Assembly: GCA_025963485.1 (NCBI GenBank) | Contig: JAOQAO010000150.1 | Span: forward strand, 1-54,744 | Direction: 5' to 3' | DNA from: Bacteroidota bacterium | Lineage (GTDB): Bacteria > Bacteroidota > Bacteroidia > Chitinophagales > LD1 | DNA length: 54,744 bases | Shown here: in pieces, positions 43,927 through 51,641 of the stretch | Position numbering within the stretch: position 1 is the first letter of the stretch | Layout of the letters: each line of letters starts with the position of its first letter | Program-made: the position numbers and the translations under genes | Notes under the pieces: generated by a model | What the model saw: only the letters and a program-made list of their open reading frames with translations | Told to the model about the DNA's origin: nothing | The model's database searches: none

Positions 43927-43948
43927 CCCTTAAAAGGGTATTTTTTTT
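43927..43948 (+). terminator. Intrinsic terminator-like hairpin
   Basis: CCCTT-AA-AAGGG followed by TA and eight T (43941-43948). It could end the lipocalin-like lipoprotein transcript 136 nt after its stop codon. Confidence 0.55.
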
Positions 43949-43977
43949 ATGGTTTTAGAAACCTACATTTACCGCAT

Positions 43978-44268
43978 GGAATAAAAAAACCAAACGACAT
44001 AAAGAAATTGCGTTGCTAACGAAGTTTCTGCCTGATTAAACCTTGACACTTTTATCATGTAGCCAGAAACAGTACAAGCACCGCACCCTTCGGGGTGTGG
44101 CCTTTGCTGTTTTTCATTGCTACATGGGCTTGTCAAGGGCCTTATCAGGCATGGATTTCACGTAGGGGTTCACGCCCTTTCTTTTTGTCTTAATCTCCGA
44201 TCCATTACAAACCGTCTGTACGAACTCCACGGACACATATCAGCTAAAAGGGGAAGCTGGCTTTTTTT
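43978..44268 (+). ncRNA. Candidate structured non-coding RNA
   Basis: A ~290-nt transcription unit without a credible ORF between two terminator-like hairpins. A near-consensus -7 box (TACATTTA, 43964-43971) precedes it. Three blocks are repeated in inverted order, so they nest in one long stem: GCCTGAT (44030-44036) with ATCAGGC (44144-44150); CCTTGACA (44041-44048) with TGTCAAGG (44131-44138); CATGTAGC (44056-44063) with GCTACATG (44119-44126). All three are perfect. Inside them GAAACAG faces CTGTTTTTC, and the tip is CCGCACCC-TTCG-GGGTGTGG, a UUCG tetraloop stem. No match to tmRNA, RNase P or SRP RNA was seen. An internally interrupted stem of this kind also occurs in 6S RNAs. It could be a 5' regulatory leader of the protease gene, but the terminator at 44241-44268 favours an independent RNA. 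Confidence 0.55.
44241..44268 (+). terminator. Terminator-like hairpin after the structured RNA
   Basis: CAGCT (44241-44245) pairs with AGCTG (44255-44259) around a 9-nt loop and is followed by GC and seven T. It separates the structured RNA from the protease gene, which starts 147 nt later. Confidence 0.5.
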
Positions 44269-44415
44269 GCTATTTATCATTTATCTACTTAAGGCATCAC
44301 CTTTTTAGGGGATTGTTTTATTGATAGGTTCTTAATTGATTTGCTGACCCGTTCGTTCTTTTTATCACCTATGGATTTGTGTGCTGACTTTTTTATTCAC
44401 CACAAACCAAACAAC

Positions 44416-47400
44416 ATGACACGGACTATGACTTTAAGGATGACATTCGTCATCCTATGTTTCTGTACTTTTCTTTGCAATGCTCAGACCCTTGTTAATC
44501 AGGATTGGGTAGCTAAAGACGGTTCACCGACTGCCATTTTTGATTTTCAGGCATCGCGATTTGATGCCGCCGGCAATATTATAGTTGTAGGCAATACTTT
44601 TCATGCCGGGCAAAATGAAAATTTCCTTATTTCAAAATATAGCTCATCAGGAAAACCTATTTGGAAAAAGGAATATGATGGAACTTTTAGCGGTATCGAC
44701 TTTGCTACTGACATAGCTACCTACGGTAATAAAATTTATGTTACCGGAGCAGAAGGCGATACCAGTACGCATACATCATCTATCACTACCCTTGTGTTGG
44801 ATTCTGTCGGGCACATCCTTGACACGCTCAAATACACTGGTGCATATGGCGGTTATAATATCGGTACAAGTATACGCTTTGATAATCTTGGCAACTTCTT
44901 TGTAGGAGGTACGAGCCAGACCGGGCTCTTAGATTTCAAAATAGTCGTTATTAAGTACAATAGCCACTCTGTGCAGCAATGGGTGGCCTCTTATGATAGC
45001 GTAGGACTCTATGACGGCATAGCCGACCTCAAGGCGCCGTTCTACACTCCTTTCAGTTCTACTCCCTTGGCTGCATACGGCGTAAGCGGCTTGTCTTCTA
45101 GCAGCGGCGATTTTATTACCCTGACCTTTGACACCGCAGGCAATATACTCAGTAAGACCAGAACGAATAATGGTAGCGCATATATTGCGAAACCAATCGG
45201 AATGGTGCGCGACAAACAAGCCAATATTTACTTTACAGGTGTAGTGCAAACAGGTGCGGGTAATACCGATATTAAGGTGGTTAAACTGGATAGTGCGCTT
45301 CACCTTGTTTGGACAAAAACCCTTGATGGTGGTAATAACAAAAACGATGAAGTTTCAGCCATAAAGTTGGACAGCAGAGATAATATAATCCTCACTGGAT
45401 GGGTAGCCAATGTGGATAGTTCTAAAGCTATCTGGACCATTAAAATGAGAGACAGCGTAATTGTCTGGGACAGGCGAAGATCATGCGCCATGCCCGGTCA
45501 GGATGCTAAAGGCTATGATATGGATATGGACGTGGCAAATAATATCTACGTCACAGGAAAGATGTTTGTCGCAGGGAGATATAAGCAGATCACAATGTCA
45601 TATGATTCCACTGGCAAACCGCTATGGGAAATGCTATATTCAGACACTACCGTCTCAAACGATGAAGGGCGCAATATTAAAATAGATAGCGGTGGAAGTA
45701 TTTTTGTTTATGGCCGAACTTTATTTAACGGCAAATATACGTACACCACTATTAAATACGATGCCCTCGTAATTCCTATGGCTACTGTCCATAATGCCTC
45801 CGGTCAACCTAGCTACATGCAAAATGAACTAATTGTAGTCTTCAATCCTAATGATATTGATACTACATTTGCTGGTACCGGAGGATTACAATATTCTACA
45901 GTGAGCAAAATTCTTCCATCGACATTGGTAACGACCTTATCAGGAAAACTAGGAACAAATGTCGGATTGTGGACTGCAAGTAAGATTTATCCCTATTTCA
46001 CGAATAAAGTCACATACTCAATAGCGCGAAACGGTGATACGGTGCCTGTTCGTAAATTATGGTCCCATCTGGTGTTACATGCCCCGAATGGTTATTTCAA
46101 GAATTCTACTGTTTACAAGAAGGCACTAGATTCATTAAATTCCATACCCTCACATATTGACTATGCGGCGTTGAATCATTGCGGCCACTTGGATAATACG
46201 CCAAATGATTTTCAATATGCCGCCGGACAGTCCTCCCTCCATTCTACAGGTTCCTATCCCAACGCTAATATCAATGCGGAAGGCGCCTGGGATTTGGAAA
46301 CGGGCAAATCTCGCATTCGGGTAGGAATCTTTGATACCGGAATAGATTTCAGAGATGATGATTTTTGTTTTAATAATTTTTCGCAATGTATTAATCGTGT
46401 AAAGGGTGGATGGGATTTCTATAACAATGGACAGGATATGACGCTTGAAACACACCCAGATCGTATTAGCCACGGTACGGCCTGCGCCAGTATTATCGGG
46501 GCTGTCAGAAATAATTATACAACAGGCAGATCAAGTGATATCGCGGGCATCGCCGGTGGGCAATTCGCTACAAACGATACCTTCCAAAACAACAATAACG
46601 GAGTTAGCTTGTATGGATTTAATATTTTCTATTTTATCGGCCCTCCTTACGACACCATTGTATTTACCAGTGTAACAGATGTCGCAAAAGCTTTTCAACA
46701 GGGTATAACAGTTAGTTCACAATTTCCCTGGATGTACGGAGTGCATATCATTAACTGCTCTTGGGGATTTTGGCAAGATACAAGTGCAATGGGACTTTCC
46801 GATATGAGGGAAATACAAGATGCAGAAAAAGATGCTGTGCTCAACAAAGTAACAGTGATAACATCTACAGGGAATAAGGGGGATACCAGCACTCAATTTC
46901 CTGCCTGCTTTTTTGATGAGCGTGTGATTGCAGTCGGAGGTTCCGGACCGGATGGCAATTGGGCCTCAGGTGCCAGCTTTGGGCACGATATTGATGTAGT
47001 TGCACCTTTTTCTGGTCTCAATGTAACCGCTTTAGACACCGGCGGCGGTATAAAAAATTTTACCGGTACTTCCGCCTCTGCGCCTCATGTCACCGCTATA
47101 GTGGCGCTGCTCCATAGTTATATTAATCTCACTGACACAGGATTTAATAATCTGGAAAGTGAAGATGATGAGTTCCTTATTCAAAGGACGGCGTCAATTT
47201 ATCCTTTGCGTAATGATACAATTGGATATGGTCGGGTCAATGCCAGTGCTGCGCTTCATGCCGTAGAAAAACCGCATTATTATGTGAGGCATTATGACAA
47301 TAAGCATTTTCCTGCTACTAGGACCATTCAACTTGTAGCCACAGACACATTAGTTCATTTTCAAACTTATTATCTGGATGACCAAGGCCATGACGCGTAT

Positions 47401-48039
47401 ATTTGTACTAACTGTTGTTCTTATGAGTTACACAATTTTGGCACTCACAAAGCCAACATATACAAAGTAACATCGGTTATTTCGCATAATCTGCAACCTA
47501 ACGAGCAAATACAGGATGCATGGGTTCGTTCAAACGCATCCAATCTGTTAGGTGCGCTTCAGGGCAATGCGACCATAGTAGACAGATCCCAAGTAAGTAT
47601 AAGTAATGTCACCCAATCGTCAGCTACCATCACCGCATACTACTATCTGATAAAGGATAGCGCGACACATACGGACCAATGCTGGTATCCTCTCGGTACG
47701 GCAGATACTCTTACTATAAAATTGGCCTATTCATTACGCATCTGGGATGGTGTTCATACTGCAATCGAAGAAGTAAAAGATCAGGGATATTCCATCTCTC
47801 TTTTCCCCAATCCATCAGCTTCATCAAATACGCTTGTTATTGATTTGGACAAAGAACAGGCTTTAGCAATTTCGCTTTTTGATATGCAGGGCAAAAAGGT
47901 AAAAGCCGTATTCGATGGAGTGGCAGTTAACGGCGCAAATCAATATGTGGTAAATATACAGGATTTGGACGCAGGTGTGTATCTTTACAGAGTACAGGGC
48001 CGGGAGTTTTCACGTGCAATTAAGTTTACTAAGTATTAA
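44416..48039 (+). CDS. Subtilisin-like (S8) serine protease with N-terminal beta-propeller and T9SS sorting domain
   Basis: 1207 residues from ATG 44416, preceded by an A-rich leader (AAACCAAACAAC). Signal peptide ends TFLCNAQ. Residues ~30-450 are beta-propeller-type repeats (GNIIVVGNTFHAGQNENFLI, DNIILTGWVANVDSSKAIWT, NNIYVTGKMFVAGRYKQITM). A linker or propeptide region (~465-620, MQNELIVVFNPNDID) leads into the S8 domain with Asp640 in VGIFDTGID, His686 in ISHGTACASI and Ser886 in GTSASAPHVTAI. The triad is complete. A beta-rich module follows and the end (ISLFPNPSASSNTLVIDLDK, LDAGVYLYRVQG) is a T9SS type A sorting domain. It is an extracellular or surface protease, co-transcribed with the next gene (10-bp gap). 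The DNA is AT-richer than the flanks. Confidence 0.93.
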   Translation: MTRTMTLRMTFVILCFCTFLCNAQTLVNQDWVAKDGSPTAIFDFQASRFDAAGNIIVVGNTFHAGQNENFLISKYSSSGKPIWKKEYDGTFSGIDFATDIATYGNKIYVTGAEGDTSTHTSSITTLVLDSVGHILDTLKYTGAYGGYNIGTSIRFDNLGNFFVGGTSQTGLLDFKIVVIKYNSHSVQQWVASYDSVGLYDGIADLKAPFYTPFSSTPLAAYGVSGLSSSSGDFITLTFDTAGNILSKTRTNNGSAYIAKPIGMVRDKQANIYFTGVVQTGAGNTDIKVVKLDSALHLVWTKTLDGGNNKNDEVSAIKLDSRDNIILTGWVANVDSSKAIWTIKMRDSVIVWDRRRSCAMPGQDAKGYDMDMDVANNIYVTGKMFVAGRYKQITMSYDSTGKPLWEMLYSDTTVSNDEGRNIKIDSGGSIFVYGRTLFNGKYTYTTIKYDALVIPMATVHNASGQPSYMQNELIVVFNPNDIDTTFAGTGGLQYSTVSKILPSTLVTTLSGKLGTNVGLWTASKIYPYFTNKVTYSIARNGDTVPVRKLWSHLVLHAPNGYFKNSTVYKKALDSLNSIPSHIDYAALNHCGHLDNTPNDFQYAAGQSSLHSTGSYPNANINAEGAWDLETGKSRIRVGIFDTGIDFRDDDFCFNNFSQCINRVKGGWDFYNNGQDMTLETHPDRISHGTACASIIGAVRNNYTTGRSSDIAGIAGGQFATNDTFQNNNNGVSLYGFNIFYFIGPPYDTIVFTSVTDVAKAFQQGITVSSQFPWMYGVHIINCSWGFWQDTSAMGLSDMREIQDAEKDAVLNKVTVITSTGNKGDTSTQFPACFFDERVIAVGGSGPDGNWASGASFGHDIDVVAPFSGLNVTALDTGGGIKNFTGTSASAPHVTAIVALLHSYINLTDTGFNNLESEDDEFLIQRTASIYPLRNDTIGYGRVNASAALHAVEKPHYYVRHYDNKHFPATRTIQLVATDTLVHFQTYYLDDQGHDAYICTNCCSYELHNFGTHKANIYKVTSVISHNLQPNEQIQDAWVRSNASNLLGALQGNATIVDRSQVSISNVTQSSATITAYYYLIKDSATHTDQCWYPLGTADTLTIKLAYSLRIWDGVHTAIEEVKDQGYSISLFPNPSASSNTLVIDLDKEQALAISLFDMQGKKVKAVFDGVAVNGANQYVVNIQDLDAGVYLYRVQGREFSRAIKFTKY

Positions 48040-48049
48040 ATACAGTACA

Positions 48050-49057
48050 ATGAAAAGGGCATTTATGTTTATAGGGATTTGTATGATAATTAATTTTTGT
48101 AAAGCACAGCCTGTAATATCTTCATGTATGACAAGCGATAGCATCAAGGCATTATACTATAATGATGCCATAGACCTTGCAATTGGAAGGGTTTACAGTG
48201 TGCCGTATGGAGGCTTTCGTGACAGCATTTTTATTCCTCAAACCTATATTGATACATTTCTGAATGCTCTTATAGCCGTCTATAACGATACTATAGAACC
48301 AGCTAGTGATAGTGTTTGTAGGTTGCTACCAATACATGTTCATTGCCCGACGGGCCTTAGAAATGACCGCAATATCGTAGTAGAAGCAGATTCAAACCTT
48401 TTATGGACACAGCATTTGAAAAATGGTATTATCCCAACTGGTTATGCCGATCTTGACAGTTTTATTATTCCTTACCGTTTTACTACCGTAAGAGGGGCAT
48501 ACACCAATCAGTCTAAGATCAATGTTATTCTTCAATCTGATAGTAATTACAATACTGATGCCTTGTTGCGTCAAAAAGCAGGATCGCGAATTTATGATGC
48601 GCAAATCTTCCCAATTGGTGATGATAGTGGATGCAGTCATTCTCATGGATATCATATTAGTGATTCCATCGGGACGGGTTTTGTTGATTTGACTTATGAA
48701 TATGGATACGATCATTGTGAGACAGGATGCATATTTTTTAAGCTGTGGAAGTTCCGCGTGTATCCCGATTGCACTGTTGAATATTTAGGTGATTCTTTAT
48801 ATGATTATAGCCATATAGGCATAAATGAGCCAACAAGCGAGGATTTAAGATTCTATCCCATTCCTGCCAATGACAAACTCATTACTACTACATCCATAGA
48901 AAATATGGGTGTAGTAGTTTTTGATATGTCAGGGCGACAATGGCCCGTACCGTATACTCAAAAAGAAATAGACATTTCATCTTTGCCTTTAGGCGTTTAT
49001 TGTCTTCGCATTCAGAATAGCAACAGAAGTATTATTAGAAAATTTGTAAAGGAATAA
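48050..49057 (+). CDS. Secreted T9SS-sorted partner protein of the S8 protease
   Basis: 335 residues from ATG 48050, 10 bp after the protease stop. Signal peptide ICMIINFCKAQ. The body (~25-260) contains CMTSDSIKALYYNDAIDLAI, IFIPQTYIDTFLNALIAVYN, PIHVHCPTGLRNDRNIVVEA and HCETGCIFFKLWKFRVYPDC; several Cys and His residues are conserved-looking, but I do not recognise the domain. The end (RFYPIPANDKLITTTSIENM, ISSLPLGVYCLRIQNS) is a T9SS type A sorting domain. The tight spacing and shared secretion route suggest it acts with the protease, as an inhibitor, substrate or surface partner; this is inference. A longer frame starting at 47975 overlaps the protease and is not used. Confidence 0.8.
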   Translation: MKRAFMFIGICMIINFCKAQPVISSCMTSDSIKALYYNDAIDLAIGRVYSVPYGGFRDSIFIPQTYIDTFLNALIAVYNDTIEPASDSVCRLLPIHVHCPTGLRNDRNIVVEADSNLLWTQHLKNGIIPTGYADLDSFIIPYRFTTVRGAYTNQSKINVILQSDSNYNTDALLRQKAGSRIYDAQIFPIGDDSGCSHSHGYHISDSIGTGFVDLTYEYGYDHCETGCIFFKLWKFRVYPDCTVEYLGDSLYDYSHIGINEPTSEDLRFYPIPANDKLITTTSIENMGVVVFDMSGRQWPVPYTQKEIDISSLPLGVYCLRIQNSNRSIIRKFVKE

Positions 49058-49128
49058 TTCCACCTTTTTTTACGTTCAATAAACTTAAATGATAGTTGCT
49101 CAAAATCGGCGTGCATAGCGCGATGCTC

Positions 49129-50499
49129 TCACTCCGGCAGTGTGAAGTAGAATGTAGCACCTTTATCTACTTCCGCTTCGGCCCATATGCGCCCGCCGTG
49201 ACGGACGATGATATTGCGGGCAAGTGCGAGTCCTATGCCGTTACCTTCAAAATCTGTCCCTGCATGGAGCCTGTTGAATACCTGGAATAGCCGCGGGGCT
49301 TTGTCCATGTCAAATCCTGCACCGTTGTCTTTCACATAGAAGATAGTTTCACCACGGGTATCTTTACGGCCTATCTCTATGACGGGCTTTTCTTTTTTGG
49401 ATGAATACTTGAATGCATTGGAGATAAGATTGGACCAGACCTGGCGCATCAGGCCCGCATCGCATATGGCATCTCCGAGATCATGGATATGAACTTCGGC
49501 AGCGCTGGTGAATGTGAGCTTTACCTGGTTCACAATTTCCTGTACCAGGTCATTGCAGTTTATTTTCTTGTGATCGATGATGTCGTGGCTGGCGCGTGAG
49601 AAGGTGAGGAGGTCGGCCACCAGCTTGCTCATATGGCCGCTGCTTTTGATGATGATATCGAGGAGCCGCTGGGCGTCGGGGCTGAGTTCATCCCGGTGAT
49701 CCATTTTGAGGATGGAACTATAGCCGGATAGTACCCTCAGTGGTGACTGCAGGTCATGTGCTGCTATATAGGAGAAAGACTCCAGCGCCTTATTGGCTTC
49801 GGTCAGGGCTGCAGTGCGATCAGTGATCCGTCTTTCCAGGTTTTCATTGAGTTCTTTGATCTCCTTTTCGGCGATCAGCCTTTCATGGATCGTAGTGTCC
49901 AGGCCTTTGAGGAGCAGGTTGAGCCCCTCGGCACATGCGAGGCTGAGCAGGATGAGGTTTGATGAGACTGCGATCCAGGTGCCTACCTTTTGGTCCGTAT
50001 CAATAGATACATGGATACCCATATAGATCAGGATTCCGAAGACGATACAAATGAGCGTATTGGCCAGTGCTGAATAGTAAGCTGCGGCAGGCGAGTATAC
50101 GATCGCCGTGAGCACGGTGAGTGCCAGCAGGAATAGCATACCGGCACCCGAGGTGCTCACGTAATATAGCAGCACGATGGATAGTGTATAGATGATACAA
50201 ATGAAAATGAACTTCCGCTGCGGCAGTGTCAATCCGCGTGTCGTCATGATGGCGATGAGCAGGATGAAGGCAGCCAGATCCGAAACGCCGACAACAGGAA
50301 AGCCATTGCGGAAGGCCATATATACACTGGGGATAAGAGCTATGATACTGACCGGTGCGATATAGGTCATCATGCTGCAGAATATCTCATTGCGCCAAAA
50401 AGAGATATCTCTTAGATCTCCATTATCCGAAGGCAAGACGATCTTCCTGACGTAGTTTTTGTACGTATGCCAATATAAAGTAAAGGTGGTCATATTCAT
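49129..50499 (-). CDS. Membrane-bound sensor histidine kinase
   Basis: 456 residues. The N-terminal ~190 residues hold about six hydrophobic helices (MMTYIAPVSIIALIPSVYMA, LAAFILLIAIMTTRGLTL, KFIFICIIYTLSIVLLYYV, GMLFLLALTVLTAIVYSP, LANTLICIVFGILIYMGI), an integral sensor module. A coiled coil (LIAEKEIKELNENLERRITD) leads to HisKA with the phospho-His in YIAAHDLQSPLRVLSGYSSI (His248), then HATPase boxes NLISNAFKYSS, DNGAGFDMD and GNGIGLALAR, ending FTLPE. The start is placed at ATG 50499; the frame extends three codons to a TTG. No response regulator is adjacent. A remnant of a paralogue's last 17 codons lies at 43828-43880. Confidence 0.93.
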   Translation of the reverse strand: MNMTTFTLYWHTYKNYVRKIVLPSDNGDLRDISFWRNEIFCSMMTYIAPVSIIALIPSVYMAFRNGFPVVGVSDLAAFILLIAIMTTRGLTLPQRKFIFICIIYTLSIVLLYYVSTSGAGMLFLLALTVLTAIVYSPAAAYYSALANTLICIVFGILIYMGIHVSIDTDQKVGTWIAVSSNLILLSLACAEGLNLLLKGLDTTIHERLIAEKEIKELNENLERRITDRTAALTEANKALESFSYIAAHDLQSPLRVLSGYSSILKMDHRDELSPDAQRLLDIIIKSSGHMSKLVADLLTFSRASHDIIDHKKINCNDLVQEIVNQVKLTFTSAAEVHIHDLGDAICDAGLMRQVWSNLISNAFKYSSKKEKPVIEIGRKDTRGETIFYVKDNGAGFDMDKAPRLFQVFNRLHAGTDFEGNGIGLALARNIIVRHGGRIWAEAEVDKGATFYFTLPE

Positions 50500-50861
50500 A
50501 CAGTACAACTAAAAACTCTTTTTTAAGAAACAAAAGGCAAACAAGATATATGAGCCGGTTCATGATACATGTCAGTACATCTAACTGATTTATTAACAAC
50601 AAAATAATGTTATATAATCAACAGGCAAAAAAAATCTGTAAAGAACAACACTGGGATTGTGAGGGAGTTGAAACGATACATTTTTAGGAACATCAAGGTG
50701 CTAGCATTTCTAACCTTTTCGCACATATTATTTACCCTTCATTTGACCGGGGCATCACATTTTGTTATACTTTTATATTGACAGCCACATGTGCCGGCGT
50801 CCGCTCTTCTGAGGCGCATGAACCTGATGGAAATACTATTTTCTGTAACGAATGATTAAAT
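50500..50861. other. Divergent intergenic region, AT-rich
   Basis: A 362-bp gap between the histidine kinase (minus) and the LolA-like gene (plus). A possible promoter for the latter is TTTG at 50742-50745 and TACTTTTA at 50768-50775, with a 22-nt spacer and a leader of about 80 nt. A short palindrome GAGCCGGTTC lies at 50553-50562. No gene was seen. Confidence 0.4.
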
Positions 50862-51596
50862 ATGAAAGGATTACTGACACTGACTATGCTCCTGGCCTGT
50901 ATGATAGTACAGGCGCAAACAGCCGATGATATTATCAATAAGCACTTCGATGCCACAGGTGGCAAAGAGAAATGGGCGCGCGTCAATACGATCCGCTGCA
51001 CGGGAAACTATGTCATGGGCCCCGGTATGCTCGCCCCGGTACAGAAAGTAGAAACCAATAAACCTTCTATTAGTTTCTACTCCGACTTCTCCTGGCAGGG
51101 CATGACGGCAAAGAACGCTATGCGCGCAGACAGCGGCTGGAACTATAATCCCTTTGGTGGCAAGCGCGAGACCGATCCCATGTCGCCCAATGAGCTCCGC
51201 AGCGCCAAACTCGATGCCGATCCGCAGGGCCTGCTCTTTGATTACAAGGCCAAAGGTTATACCGTCGAATACCTCGGCACCGAAGATATGGACGGCTCCG
51301 ATGTCCATAAGGTGCGCCTCACTACCAAAGACGGCGACATGATGTACTACTACATAGATGCAGATACCTATTACATCCTGAAGATAGCCAAGCGTGTCCG
51401 TTTCAAAGACAAGGAGGAGAAGGGATATACGACCTACTCCGACTTCCGCAAGACGGATTATGGCATCATAGTGCCTTACTCCAACCAGGGTGTAGATGAG
51501 AATGGCGCTGAGCAGGGTGGCCCTGTGACCTATACCAAAGTGGAAGTGAATCCAACGATCGAAGCAAGCATATTTGATAAAGTGGTAAAGAAGTAA
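50862..51596 (+). CDS. LolA-like outer-membrane lipoprotein-sorting-type protein
   Basis: 244 residues with signal peptide LTLTMLLACMIVQAQ. The mature protein begins TADDIINKHFDATGGKEKWA, then has VETNKPSISFYSDFSWQGMT, GWNYNPFGGKRETDPMS, YTVEYLGTEDMDGSDVHKVR, YYYIDADTYYILKIAKRVRF and YSDFRKTDYGIIVPYSNQGV. The unclosed-barrel pattern with a D-x-x-T-xY-x-x-K strand and a Y-x-DF-R/K strand is that of the LolA/outer-membrane-lipoprotein-sorting superfamily. It is periplasmic and binds lipid; the specific cargo is unknown. It is separated by only 45 bp, filled by a repeat, from the BNR-propeller gene downstream and probably shares its transcript. Confidence 0.9.
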   Translation: MKGLLTLTMLLACMIVQAQTADDIINKHFDATGGKEKWARVNTIRCTGNYVMGPGMLAPVQKVETNKPSISFYSDFSWQGMTAKNAMRADSGWNYNPFGGKRETDPMSPNELRSAKLDADPQGLLFDYKAKGYTVEYLGTEDMDGSDVHKVRLTTKDGDMMYYYIDADTYYILKIAKRVRFKDKEEKGYTTYSDFRKTDYGIIVPYSNQGVDENGAEQGGPVTYTKVEVNPTIEASIFDKVVKK

Positions 51597-51597
51597 A

Positions 51598-51623
51598 GGC
51601 CCCAAACCCCAAAGGGGCTTTAA
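51598..51623 (-). repeat. Inverted copy of the GCCCC-TTT-GGGG repeat, left arm
   Basis: Inverted, slightly shorter version (runs of four C/G instead of five) of the 28-bp repeat at 51673-51700. It begins 2 nt after the LolA-like stop codon. Alone it folds as CCCC-AAA-GGGG; with the right arm it forms a long stem whose loop contains the start codon of the next gene. Confidence 0.75.
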
Positions 51624-51641
51624 TACAAAAGCGAAATATAT

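Noticed and set aside
44030-44150. Integron attC site or retron msr/msd
   Set aside because: No R'/R'' core sites, no integrase and no reverse transcriptase nearby; the nested stem is flanked by terminators instead.
44117-44308. A 63-codon plus-strand frame within the structured RNA region
   Set aside because: No leader or family resemblance, and it crosses the long stem and the terminator hairpin.
50871-51605. A 244-codon minus-strand frame covering the whole LolA-like gene
   Set aside because: No recognisable domain or signal; the plus strand has a clear signal peptide and family motifs.
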